Assembly (NCBI GenBank): GCA_022701475.1
Contig: JAKOOI010000032.1
Location: 1 to 7,871, forward strand
Source of the DNA: Weeksellaceae bacterium
Lineage (GTDB): Bacteria; Bacteroidota; Bacteroidia; Flavobacteriales; Weeksellaceae
Direction: 5' to 3'
DNA: 7,871 bases
Shown here: piece by piece, positions 1 through 6,476 of the stretch
Layout of the letters: the number at the start of each line of letters is the position of its first letter
Numbering within the stretch: position 1 is the first letter of the stretch
Notes under the pieces: generated by a model
What the model saw: the letters and a program-made list of their open reading frames with translations, nothing else
What the model was told of the DNA's origin: nothing
Databases searched by the model: none
Translations under genes and position numbers: made by a program

Positions 1-132
1 TGCCCTGGAATCCGGCGATCCCAGTTCGGTACCGGAGGCTTCGTTTTTCAGGCGCTCTCCCGCCTTTCCGGCTTCCTGTGAAAACACACTCATTCCTGTC
101 AGGAGCAACAGGCTCATCAGAATATTCCTCAT
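1..132 (-). CDS. Secreted protein of unknown function, N-terminal 44 residues only
   Basis: An open frame begins with ATG at 132 and runs off the left edge without a stop. The 44 visible residues start with an apparent Sec signal peptide: Met-Arg-Asn, then a hydrophobic core of Ile, Met and Leu (residues 4-14), then V-F-S before Gln19. Cleavage between Ser18 and Gln19 would fit signal peptidase I and the common Bacteroidota pattern of a mature chain starting with Gln. There is no lipobox Cys. The visible mature part is hydrophilic and rich in Glu, Lys, Gly and Ser. The gene lies just after the lpdA terminator, so it is probably transcribed separately. I do not recognise the family. The signal peptide makes the frame convincing despite the truncation; the product is exported to the periplasm or beyond. 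Confidence 0.72.
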   Translation of the reverse strand, partial: MRNILMSLLLLTGMSVFSQEAGKAGERLKNEASGTELGSPDSRA

Positions 133-161
133 CAATCGATCTTTTATATGAGGAAAGATAC

Positions 162-194
162 AAAAAAAGAGAAACCTTTTCAGGCTTCTCTTTT
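162..194 (-). terminator. Rho-independent terminator of lpdA
   Basis: A 12-bp stem (165-176 with 183-194) encloses a 6-base loop and is followed on the minus strand by a run of seven T. Read on the minus strand the stem is AAAAGAGAAGCC paired with GGTTTCTCTTTT, including one G-U wobble. On the plus strand the same position would be an A-C mismatch, so the structure favours minus-strand transcription. It starts 28 bases after the lpdA stop codon. Confidence 0.85.
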
Positions 195-222
195 ATGATT
201 CTATATCTTCTTACCCTTGATA

Positions 223-1626
223 TTACATATGGATCGGTCTTTTCGCCGTGGCATCCAGGGCTGCTTCCTTGATGGCTTCCGCATAAGTCGGGTGCGCATG
301 GGAGCTTCTGGCAATATCTTCGGCACTGGCACGGAATTCCATGGCAATTACGCCTTCTGCGATAAGGTCGGCCGCTCTCGCCCCTACGATATGCATTCCC
401 AGTACTTCATCGGTCTTTTCATCAGCAATGATCTTCACCAGTCCGTCCACATCACCGCTTGCACGGCTTCTTCCTAAGGCTCTCATCGGGAAAGACCCTA
501 CTTTGTAAGCTACGCCTTCTTCTTTCAGCATTTCTTCGGTTTTCCCAACACCTGCTACTTCCGGCCATGTGTATACAACGCCCGGAATCAGGTTGTAGTT
601 GATGTGCGGCTTCTGGCCTGCCAATGTTTCCGCTACGAAAACACCCTCTTCTTCAGCCTTATGGGCAAGCATAGCCCCTTTGATAACGTCCCCGATCGCA
701 TAGATGTTGGATACGTTGGTCTGCAGATGGTCGTTTACCTTTACTCTTCCTCTCTCATCCAGCTCTACACCGGCTTTCTCCAGTCCGAGACCGTCTGTAT
801 AAGGCTTTCTTCCTACAGATACCAGGCAGTAGTCTCCTTCTACGGTTACTTCTTCCCCTTTTTTGTCTTTTGCCGTAATTTTCACGGAATCCCCGTTTCT
901 TTCTACTGCAGAAACAGCGGTTGAAAGCATGAACTTCATTCCCTGTTTTTTAAGGACTTTTGTCAGTTCCTTGCTCAGTGCACCGTCCATGCCCGGGATA
1001 ATTTTGTCCATGAACTCAACCACTGTTACCTGTGCGCCCAATCTTAAATAAACAGAACCCAGCTCAAGACCGATCACCCCGCCGCCGATCACCACCAGAT
1101 GCTTAGGGATTTCTTTCAGGTTCAAAGCTTCTGTGGAAGTGATCACCCTTTCTTTGTCCAGCGTGATAAAAGGTAAGCTGGTCGGTTTAGAACCGGTAGC
1201 GATAATGGTATATTTTGATTCAATGGTTTCTGTGGAACCGTCGTTTTTGGTTACTTTGATCCCGGTGGCAGATTCGAAGCTTCCTACCCCTTCAAAAACG
1301 GTAATTTTATTCTTGTTCATCAGGTAGCTGATGCCGTCTGTATTCTGCTTGATCACTTCGTTCTTACGCTCGATCATTCTGGCAATATCGGCCTGAGGCT
1401 CACTGATAATGATTCCGTGGGAAGCAAAATTATGTTTGGCGTTTTCAAAGTGCTCGGAGCTGTCCAGCAAAGCTTTTGAAGGAATGCATCCCACATTCAG
1501 GCAGGTTCCTCCCAACGTAGGATATTTTTCAATAATGGCTGTTGTGAACCCTAATTGTGCGGCACGGATGGCAGCCACATAACCGCCAGGACCGGAACCG
1601 ATAACGGTAACATCGAATTGACTCAT
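223..1626 (-). CDS. lpdA: Dihydrolipoyl dehydrogenase (E3 component)
   Basis: This cytosolic FAD enzyme reoxidises the dihydrolipoyl groups of 2-oxo-acid dehydrogenase complexes (pyruvate, 2-oxoglutarate, branched-chain) and of the glycine cleavage system, passing electrons to NAD+. The 467 residues are the usual length for the family. In order one sees the FAD-binding GSGPGG motif (10-15), the redox-active disulfide in GGTCLNVGCIPS (Cys42 and Cys47), the NAD-binding GGGVIG motif (181-186), the second FAD contact region AIGDV (310-314), and a C-terminal dimerisation domain with HAHPTYAE, where His445 and Glu450 form the expected catalytic pair. All key residues are present. The ATG at 1626 places the FAD motif at the normal distance from the N terminus. 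It has its own likely promoter (around 1668-1675) and its own terminator (162-194), so it appears monocistronic. No E1 or E2 gene is in the window, so its partner complex cannot be told. Confidence 0.98.
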   Translation of the reverse strand: MSQFDVTVIGSGPGGYVAAIRAAQLGFTTAIIEKYPTLGGTCLNVGCIPSKALLDSSEHFENAKHNFASHGIIISEPQADIARMIERKNEVIKQNTDGISYLMNKNKITVFEGVGSFESATGIKVTKNDGSTETIESKYTIIATGSKPTSLPFITLDKERVITSTEALNLKEIPKHLVVIGGGVIGLELGSVYLRLGAQVTVVEFMDKIIPGMDGALSKELTKVLKKQGMKFMLSTAVSAVERNGDSVKITAKDKKGEEVTVEGDYCLVSVGRKPYTDGLGLEKAGVELDERGRVKVNDHLQTNVSNIYAIGDVIKGAMLAHKAEEEGVFVAETLAGQKPHINYNLIPGVVYTWPEVAGVGKTEEMLKEEGVAYKVGSFPMRALGRSRASGDVDGLVKIIADEKTDEVLGMHIVGARAADLIAEGVIAMEFRASAEDIARSSHAHPTYAEAIKEAALDATAKRPIHM

Positions 1627-1667
1627 GTTATTTATGAATTTTTTATTAATAACTTTCTTACTGCTTA

Positions 1668-1675
1668 CAAATTTA
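1668..1675 (-). promoter_or_regulatory. Candidate -7 promoter element of lpdA
   Basis: The minus strand reads TAAATTTG, a perfect match to the Bacteroidota TAnnTTTG element, about 41 bases upstream of the lpdA ATG. A degenerate -33 element (TTTC) lies 19 bases further upstream. Transcription would start near 1660 and give a short A/T-rich leader. The match is by eye, and such 6-defined-base motifs also occur by chance in A/T-rich DNA. Confidence 0.5.
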
Positions 1676-1755
1676 ACGATTAATTACCAAGTGGGAAAGT
1701 GAGATTTGTCAAACTTCCGCAGGAATCCAAAGCGCAAACTGAAGGTATTACTTTT

Positions 1756-1917
1756 TTAACACCGATTTTTGATATCACTAAATTTTTCAATGATCTCAAG
1801 GCATTTTTCCTGTATTACTTCCTTATATTCCCTGTCGATGACGGCAAGCTTCAGATCGAGCGCAGCAAGATATTCTTTGTTATAATGCTGCCTTTTCTCA
1901 CCTGTCGGGTAATTCAT
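1756..1917 (-). CDS. Small hypothetical protein, 53 residues
   Basis: ATG at 1917 opens a 53-residue frame ending in TAA. The N terminus is hydrophilic (MNYPTGEKRQHYNKEY). Residues 16-49 have the charged and hydrophobic spacing of one long amphipathic helix or short coiled coil, rich in Glu, Lys, Leu and Ile. The start lies 12 bases after the TAG of the preceding small frame and is in the same reading frame as it. The two may therefore be consecutive cistrons, or halves of one protein of about 118 residues split by the TAG. Bases before the ATG are A-rich, as is common before flavobacterial starts. I do not recognise a family. A longer plus-strand frame covers the same bases but reads less like a protein. 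Moderate confidence that this is coding. Confidence 0.5.
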   Translation of the reverse strand: MNYPTGEKRQHYNKEYLAALDLKLAVIDREYKEVIQEKCLEIIEKFSDIKNRC

Positions 1918-1929
1918 TATTTCATTATA

Positions 1930-2112
1930 CTATTTCCTGCAGACCTCAATATTTATTTCCTTCAATGGCAGGATATCCTCTGTTCTTCCGGTAAAACAGT
2001 CCGTTTTGGAATATCCTTCACACTGCCCAATCCGGCGGATGGTAATGGCAACGGCAGTGGAATGCAGTTTCCTGATGAGCCGGTTCCGCCCCAACCTATC
2101 GAATCTGTACAT
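1930..2112 (-). CDS. Small basic hypothetical protein, 60 residues
   Basis: ATG at 2112 opens a 60-residue frame ending in TAG. The N-terminal third is strongly basic (MYRFDRLGRNRLIRK), with alternating hydrophobic residues up to about residue 28. Cys31, Cys39 and Cys58 are scattered and form no recognised motif. The frame is also open further upstream, but that part overlaps the better-supported 117-residue gene, so I chose the first ATG after that gene's stop, leaving a 26-base gap. It sits between two other small minus-strand frames and is probably co-transcribed with them. There is no family recognition and no signal peptide. It could be a separate small protein, the N-terminal half of a frame interrupted at 1930, or a chance frame. 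Confidence 0.4.
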   Translation of the reverse strand: MYRFDRLGRNRLIRKLHSTAVAITIRRIGQCEGYSKTDCFTGRTEDILPLKEINIEVCRK

Positions 2113-2138
2113 CTTGCGGTCAGTGGATTGAAAATGTT

Positions 2139-2492
2139 TTAATTCAAATTGATTTTTCCCTCTCCGAATGCAGCGGTGCTCTCCGGACGGGTTTCTCCGT
2201 AAACATACCATTCCAGGCTCTCCAGATGTTCCAGCGCATTTTCCGGCGTAATATGCGGGCGGTCTTTCTTGGAGACGATTCCCTTGAACCACCTTAGTGT
2301 TCCATGTTCATCACCCGTTTGTACGGGTACTGTATAGACAATCCAGATCCGCTGGCAGAGCTTACATTGCTGAATGCTGACCTCTGCCTTCCTGCTGCCG
2401 GTGTGATCTGTTCCGAGTTGAGAACTTCTGAATTCGGTATAATGGGAGTCGGGCTTTTCGCAGGCACAGCCCAGCTTAAGGATTTTTTCCAT
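2139..2492 (-). CDS. Hypothetical protein with four paired cysteines, 117 residues
   Basis: The 117-residue product has a C-x-C pair (Cys9, Cys11) and a C-x-x-C pair (Cys43, Cys46) about 31 residues apart, a spacing that could hold one zinc ion as in a small zinc ribbon. Residues 47-73 alternate aromatic and aliphatic residues (IWIVYTV, LRWFKGIV) and look like beta strands. An acidic helix-like stretch with several Leu follows (84-94), and the C terminus is polar. There is no signal peptide or membrane segment, so it is probably cytosolic. It is the first and best-supported of three small minus-strand frames and has a promoter-like TATTTTTG 33 bases upstream. I do not recognise the family. 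Zinc binding is an inference from cysteine spacing alone. Confidence 0.72.
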   Translation of the reverse strand: MEKILKLGCACEKPDSHYTEFRSSQLGTDHTGSRKAEVSIQQCKLCQRIWIVYTVPVQTGDEHGTLRWFKGIVSKKDRPHITPENALEHLESLEWYVYGETRPESTAAFGEGKINLN

Positions 2493-2524
2493 GGATGAAT
2501 TGATTAGAGACCGTTAAAATCGTC

Positions 2525-2532
2525 CAAAAATA
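2525..2532 (-). promoter_or_regulatory. Candidate -7 element for the small-ORF cluster
   Basis: The minus strand reads TATTTTTG, a full match to TAnnTTTG, ending 33 bases before the ATG at 2492. No TTG-type -33 element is visible at the expected distance, so this is only a half match. Confidence 0.38.
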
Positions 2533-2554
2533 AGAAAATTAAATTTCACCAGTT

Positions 2555-2572
2555 GATTCTCAGTTGAGAACC
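2555..2572 (-). terminator. Weak hairpin after the glycosyltransferase gene
   Basis: Directly after the glycosyltransferase stop codon the minus strand can fold GGTTCTC with GAGAATC (7 bp, one G-U pair) around a 4-base loop. A T-rich stretch follows only after about 12 further bases, so it is a poor intrinsic terminator. Read-through into the small-ORF cluster downstream is possible. Confidence 0.3.
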
Positions 2573-3655
2573 CTACTTTCTGATCAGATCCAGCAATGCA
2601 GCTTCATACTGATCCAGGATGAGATCCTTTGAGAATCTCGAGCGGATCGAATTTTTCACGGCGTCCTGATGATGCGTTTCATGAAGGATCCTGACGATCT
2701 GCCGGGAAAAGTTTTCATGGTCTTCGATATTGGAAACCTCACCGTTTATGCCATGCTGTATGATTTCATTGATTCCCCCGGGGCAGTTATTGGCCAGGGA
2801 ATACGTTCCGCAGGCTCCTGCTTCCAGAAGGACATTCGGAAATCCTTCATATCTTGAAGAAAGCACAAACAGGTCAGCGTGTTTCAGGAACCGGTACGGA
2901 TTGTCCTGCCTTCCGTGAAAAATGACATGCTCAAGGCCGAGGAAATCCTTCATCCGGTGCAGGACCTCACGGTCTTTCCCGTCACCCAGGATATGCAGCA
3001 GGATGTTTTCCCCGGTAAGCCGTGAAAATACCTTCAGCAGGTTATCAAATCCTTTCCGTGCAGACAGGTTACCGATGGCCACTACGTTTTTATAATGGTA
3101 CCTGAAGCTTTCGGGTTTCACGGAGCCGGCAGTTTTCTGCTCGATAAAATCAAAATCAACGGGATTATTGATCTTGGTGATTTTTCCGGGTTTAATGCTG
3201 AAATTATCCGTCAGGTCTTTCATCATATCATTGCTCTGGGCAATGATCCTGTCATAATTATTGTAGAAATGGTAGAAAAATTTAATTTCCTTGCGTGTGA
3301 CATGCTCCGAAACCACATTGGTTTCCCGGGCAATAAACCTGACCTTCGGAAAAACCTTGATGAACATGGACAGATACGCGTTCACCTCGCCATACCCTGA
3401 AAATACGATATCGGGTTTTCTGCGGTAAATTTCCCTTAAGATCGGCTTCAGGGAATGCCGGATCCTTTCAGTATTGATGTCGATGATTTCCACATCGTCT
3501 TTCAGCAGACTGAGATAGCCACCCTGCTTTCTCAGCAGCAGGATCTTAGGCTCGAACCGGTCCCGGGACAGGTGGTTGGCAATAGTGGTTACAATTCTTT
3601 CTGCACCTCCGGTTTCCAGGTCCGGCAGTATAAATATGACGGAAATCTTTTTCAT
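2573..3655 (-). CDS. Glycosyltransferase, GT-B fold, family 4 type
   Basis: This is a predicted cytosolic or membrane-associated retaining glycosyltransferase that moves a sugar from a nucleotide sugar to a growing glycan or lipid carrier. Numbering from the ATG at 3655 gives 360 residues, normal for GT4. The N-terminal domain opens with a beta strand and the glycine loop LETGGAER (residues 13-20), typical of the acceptor domain. The C-terminal donor domain starts near residue 190 with the GNLSARKGF loop, whose Arg and Lys (200 and 201) are expected to contact phosphates. It continues with LGDGKDR (223-229) and ends in the E-x7-E signature EGFPNVLLE (Glu270 and Glu278). A GTG codon directly before this ATG could also start the protein; I prefer the ATG. 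There is no signal peptide or membrane segment. No other glycan genes are adjacent, so the substrate cannot be told; surface polysaccharide or LPS synthesis is a reasonable guess. Confidence 0.92.
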   Translation of the reverse strand: MKKISVIFILPDLETGGAERIVTTIANHLSRDRFEPKILLLRKQGGYLSLLKDDVEIIDINTERIRHSLKPILREIYRRKPDIVFSGYGEVNAYLSMFIKVFPKVRFIARETNVVSEHVTRKEIKFFYHFYNNYDRIIAQSNDMMKDLTDNFSIKPGKITKINNPVDFDFIEQKTAGSVKPESFRYHYKNVVAIGNLSARKGFDNLLKVFSRLTGENILLHILGDGKDREVLHRMKDFLGLEHVIFHGRQDNPYRFLKHADLFVLSSRYEGFPNVLLEAGACGTYSLANNCPGGINEIIQHGINGEVSNIEDHENFSRQIVRILHETHHQDAVKNSIRSRFSKDLILDQYEAALLDLIRK

Positions 3656-3752
3656 CACTGTAAAATTAATAAAAAGATTTGGTAACCGTAAGAAGATTTA
3701 CATGAAATTAAGATACCATCAATCCGAAGGAGCAGCCGGGTTAAAAGGATGA

Positions 3753-3784
3753 AAGAAGGAGCCGGATGCCGGAAGTTCCTTCTT
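3753..3784 (-). repeat. Two-part hairpin, possible terminator on the minus strand
   Basis: Arms AAGAAGGA (3753-3760) and TCCTTCTT (3777-3784) pair perfectly. Inside them CCGG (3762-3765) pairs with CCGG (3769-3772) around a 3-base loop, leaving an asymmetric bulge of 1 against 4 bases. Read on the minus strand the structure is followed by TCATCCTTTT, which is moderately T-rich. It lies 14 bases after the stop of the small frame at 3798-3923 and about 100 bases upstream of the glycosyltransferase start. A GAAGGAGC copy at 3726-3733 repeats the motif at 3755-3762, as in short dispersed repeats. Confidence 0.45.
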
Positions 3785-3797
3785 GTTAATCCGTTCA

Positions 3798-3923
3798 TCA
3801 GTTTGAGTTCAGAGTAAATAAGTTACAACAATCAATAGCATCGGGCTTTAGCTCAACGTCATGATAGCGGTATATTTCCGGTTTCAGCCGAAACCTATCC
3901 GCATTCAGCTCATGCCGGATCAT
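3798..3923 (-). CDS. Possible small protein, 41 residues, doubtful
   Basis: ATG at 3923 opens a 41-residue frame ending in TGA. The frame itself stays open upstream to 3989, adding 22 residues with alternating hydrophobic spacing but no ATG. The product begins MIRHELNADRFRLKPE, is polar, and has adjacent Cys32 and Cys33. A promoter-like TACCTTTG lies upstream (4011-4018) and a hairpin lies 14 bases downstream, which is why it is listed. Against it, the complementary strand also has a 45-residue frame, there is no family match, and the motif around GAGCTAAAGC..ATTGAT may belong to a dispersed intergenic repeat. It may be a real small gene, a decayed fragment or chance. Confidence 0.22.
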   Translation of the reverse strand: MIRHELNADRFRLKPEIYRYHDVELKPDAIDCCNLFTLNSN

Positions 3924-4010
3924 CAGGCACCCCGCAGTAAATGGGCTGAAATCAATTCTAATGACCGTAAACCTGATTTTACATCGGACTTACCTTAAAT
4001 AGTGTCTAAT

Positions 4011-4039
4011 CAAAGGTAAAACAGGATATATCTCTGTTT
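4011..4039 (-). promoter_or_regulatory. Promoter-like -7 element abutting an inverted repeat
   Basis: The minus strand reads TACCTTTG (4018 to 4011), a full match to TAnnTTTG. Immediately upstream is an inverted repeat with 6-bp arms, AAACAG (4019-4024) and CTGTTT (4034-4039), around a 9-base A/T-rich spacer that contains the palindrome GATATATC. A repressor or activator bound here would cover the promoter spacer. No -33 TTG element is seen at the right distance. Transcription would run toward the small frame at 3798-3923. Confidence 0.33.
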
Positions 4040-4138
4040 CATTATATCTGATCGACATGGTTTCCGGACATTGCCCAAAAGTACGGACTCCGGATTTCTA
4101 TAGTTCCCATGCTGCTTTTTTTATCTTGCATCAATAAG

Positions 4139-4162
4139 AAAACCCATCCGGAGATGGGTTTT
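4139..4162 (-). terminator. Intrinsic terminator downstream of recQ
   Basis: A perfect 10-bp stem (AAAACCCATC at 4139-4148 with GATGGGTTTT at 4153-4162) encloses a 4-base loop. On the minus strand the stem is followed by CTTATT after its own four T, so termination of recQ, whose stop lies 77 bases upstream, is most likely. The four T on the plus side would also allow some plus-strand activity, though no plus-strand gene precedes it. Confidence 0.8.
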
Positions 4163-4239
4163 ATGCTATGCTGCTAAATGATCAGCCTGATAAACAATCT
4201 GCTCACGACTAAAAGAGTGCTACAGGGACAATTGCCTTA

Positions 4240-6444
4240 TTAATTGGCTACATCGCTGATGAATTTAATCCTCAGCATGCGTACTTCCTCATCGGAAAGC
4301 TCATCCCCGAACTCATCGAGCAGCACTTTCATGCTGTCGCTTTCAGACTCGTTCATGAATTCCATAAAGCCGTCAACGATATCCTCATCAAAGTTGTCTT
4401 CGATATAATAATCGATATTCAGCTTGGTTCCCTGGTAGACGATGCGTTCCATTTCTTTCAGCAGCTCGTCCATCGAAAGGTTCTTTGCACGGGCGATATC
4501 CTCAAGATCGATCTTTTTATCGGTACTCTGGATAATAAATACTTTATGGCTGGATTTGTTGGCGACCTGTTTCATCACCATATCCTGGGTACGTTCGATC
4601 TGGTTGTCGTCTACATATTTGCTGATAAAATCCGCAAATTCCTTTCCGTACTTTTTGGCTTTTCCTTCGCCTACCCCGTAGATCTTGGCAATTTCTTCCA
4701 CACTCACCGGGTACTGCACCGTCATGTCCTCAAGGCTCGGATCCATAAATACGGTATAAGGCGGGATTCCGTGCTTTTTGGCTACCTTTTTCCTGAGTTC
4801 TTTCAGCAGGGTAAACAGGGCCTGATCCAGGCCTCCGCCGGACTGCTGCTGGATCTGGTCACTGGCCGCCTTGGTCTGGGTAAGGTCAAATTCCCGGTCT
4901 TCTGCAATCAGGAAAGAATGTTCCAGTTTTCCGTCAACCACCAGTCTTCCTTTCTCGGTAATTTTCAGCACGCCGTAGGTTTCAATATCTTTCTGAAGGA
5001 AATTCTGTACGGTCGCCTGTCTCAGGACGGTTTTCCAGTGATTGTCGTTCTCTTCTTTTCCGGAACCGAAATACGGGCTCTGATCCAGTTTATAGGATTT
5101 GGTAACGGCACTTTCTTTTCCGGCAATTACCGTGATCAGATCCTTGGACCTGAATTTTTCCCCTGTATCCCGGATCAGCTCAAGTATTTTCTGAAGGTCA
5201 CGGGTTGCATCTTTCAGTTTCGGGGGATGGGAAGAATTGTCGCACATACTGGCGCCCTCTCCATTCACAGGATCGAAATTTTCCCCGAAGTAATACAGGA
5301 TGTACTGCCTTCTGCTCATGGAAGTTTCGGCATAACCTACTACTTCATTCAGCAGCTGCAGCCCGATTTCCCGTTCTGAAACCGGCTTCTGGGCCAGGAA
5401 TTTCTCCAGCTTCTCAATATCTTTGGGATCATAGAACGCAAGGCACTGGCCTTCGCCGCCGTCACGGCCTGCCCGCCCTGTCTCCTGATAGTAGCTTTCC
5501 AGTGATTTCGGAAAATCGTAGTGGATCACAAAACGGACATCCGGCTTATCGATACCCATTCCGAAGGCGATGGTAGCAACAATAACGTCCACTTCCTCCA
5601 TCAGGAACTTATCCTGGTTGGCTACCCTTACTTTCTGGTCCAGACCCGCGTGGTAAGGCAGCGCATTGATTCCGTTTACCTGCAGCAGCTGGGCAAACTC
5701 CTCTACTTTCCTGCGGCTCAGGCAGTAGACGATCCCGGATTTGCCTTTATTCTGATGAATGAACTTTACGATTTCCTTGTCCACATTCACTTTCGGCCTT
5801 ACTTCATAATAAAGATTGGGCCGGTTGAAGCTTTCCTTAAAGACCATGGCATTGGTCATGCCGAGTGTTTTCTGGATGTCGTCCTGCACCTTGGGCGTCG
5901 CTGTAGCGGTAAGGGCAATTACCGGGACATCGGCAATTTTATCGATAATGGATTTCAGGTTACGGTACTCCGGCCGGAAATCATGTCCCCATTCTGAAAT
6001 ACAGTGGGCTTCGTCTATGGCGACAAAGGAAATTTTAACTTCCTTTAAAAAATCCGAATAGTCTTCTTTAATCAGAGATTCCGGAGCTACATAGAGCAGC
6101 TTGGTTTTACCGCTTTTTATGTCATCAAAAACCTGTTTGGTTTGAGTTTTGTTTAATGAAGAATTCAGAACATGGGCTACCCCGTTTTCTGATGAAAGTC
6201 CGTTCACTGCATCCACCTGGTTTTTCATCAGGGCGATCAACGGAGAAACCACAATGGCTGTTCCCCCGGAAATCAATGCCGGCAGCTGGTAGCACAGGGA
6301 TTTTCCGCCACCCGTAGGCATCAGAACAAAAACATCGTTCCCGCTGAGCAGCTGGTTGATGATCTCTTCCTGTTTGCCTTTGAAGGTAGAAAAACCGAAA
6401 TATTTTTTCAATTCGCCTGATAAATTGGCTTTTTTTGCGCTCAT
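4240..6444 (-). CDS. recQ: ATP-dependent DNA helicase RecQ
   Basis: RecQ is a 3'-to-5' DNA helicase acting in recombinational repair and at stalled forks. The 734-residue protein has Walker A TGGGKS (44-49), the DEAH box (144-147) followed by the RecQ aromatic-rich loop (ISEWGHDFRPEY, 149-160), TATAT (179-183), and motif VI QETGRAGRDG (320-329) with its arginine finger. The zinc and winged-helix (RQC) region follows (about 370-520), then an HRDC domain (about 536-611) and an acidic C-terminal extension of some 120 residues. The four zinc cysteines of E. coli RecQ (Cys380, 397, 400, 403) are nearly all missing: Ser377 replaces the first and only Cys401 remains in the others' place. E. coli RecQ is about 610 residues, so the tail is extra; I recall such tails in flavobacterial RecQ. 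An in-frame stop directly precedes the ATG at 6444, so no longer start is possible. Confidence 0.97.
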   Translation of the reverse strand: MSAKKANLSGELKKYFGFSTFKGKQEEIINQLLSGNDVFVLMPTGGGKSLCYQLPALISGGTAIVVSPLIALMKNQVDAVNGLSSENGVAHVLNSSLNKTQTKQVFDDIKSGKTKLLYVAPESLIKEDYSDFLKEVKISFVAIDEAHCISEWGHDFRPEYRNLKSIIDKIADVPVIALTATATPKVQDDIQKTLGMTNAMVFKESFNRPNLYYEVRPKVNVDKEIVKFIHQNKGKSGIVYCLSRRKVEEFAQLLQVNGINALPYHAGLDQKVRVANQDKFLMEEVDVIVATIAFGMGIDKPDVRFVIHYDFPKSLESYYQETGRAGRDGGEGQCLAFYDPKDIEKLEKFLAQKPVSEREIGLQLLNEVVGYAETSMSRRQYILYYFGENFDPVNGEGASMCDNSSHPPKLKDATRDLQKILELIRDTGEKFRSKDLITVIAGKESAVTKSYKLDQSPYFGSGKEENDNHWKTVLRQATVQNFLQKDIETYGVLKITEKGRLVVDGKLEHSFLIAEDREFDLTQTKAASDQIQQQSGGGLDQALFTLLKELRKKVAKKHGIPPYTVFMDPSLEDMTVQYPVSVEEIAKIYGVGEGKAKKYGKEFADFISKYVDDNQIERTQDMVMKQVANKSSHKVFIIQSTDKKIDLEDIARAKNLSMDELLKEMERIVYQGTKLNIDYYIEDNFDEDIVDGFMEFMNESESDSMKVLLDEFGDELSDEEVRMLRIKFISDVAN

Positions 6445-6467
6445 CTAATTTTCTATTGCTAAATTTG
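6434..6467 (+). promoter_or_regulatory. Candidate promoter for kdsD
   Basis: TTTG (6434-6437) and TAAATTTG (6460-6467) match both Bacteroidota promoter elements, 22 bases apart, at the long end of accepted spacing. It would give kdsD a leader of about 125 bases. The -33 part lies inside the first codons of recQ on the other strand. An unseen promoter closer to kdsD remains possible. Confidence 0.4.
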
Positions 6468-6476
6468 CATCTAACC

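Larger units (their letters stand above)
3659..4239. other. Intergenic stretch of about 580 bases without a confident gene
   Basis: No frame here matches a protein I know. The glycosyltransferase-proximal part (3720-3790) carries imperfect GAAGGAGC..CCGG repeats and a strong hairpin. The middle (3798-3998) has overlapping short open frames on both strands. The part near 4011-4039 has a promoter-like -7 element next to an inverted repeat, and 4139-4162 is a clear terminator hairpin. The middle section could be a dispersed intergenic repeat or a decayed small gene. I cannot decide between these from the sequence alone. Confidence 0.6.

Noticed and set aside
1699..2142. Plus-strand open frame of 147 codons
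   Set aside because: It lies opposite three small minus-strand frames that continue the orientation of their neighbours, and its translation has an unnatural composition with a Gly/Asn and Pro-rich tail. I judge it a shadow, though the minus-strand frames are themselves only moderately supported.
3880..3951. Hairpin GGTTTC-AGCC-GAAACC and the 8-bp inverted pair TTTCAGCC/GGCTGAAA
   Set aside because: A rough count of possible arm pairings in a 580-base stretch predicts about one or more such matches by chance, and neither is followed by a T-run.
3861..3998. Plus-strand frame of 45 codons starting at ATG 3861
   Set aside because: No promoter-like element precedes it and it has no family resemblance. 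It overlaps the minus-strand frame, which has a better-placed promoter and hairpin. Both could be chance.
4546..5379. Long plus-strand open frame of 277 codons inside recQ
   Set aside because: It is antisense to well-conserved RecQ domains, and its translation shows no motif. Long antisense frames arise from the codon pattern of the true gene.
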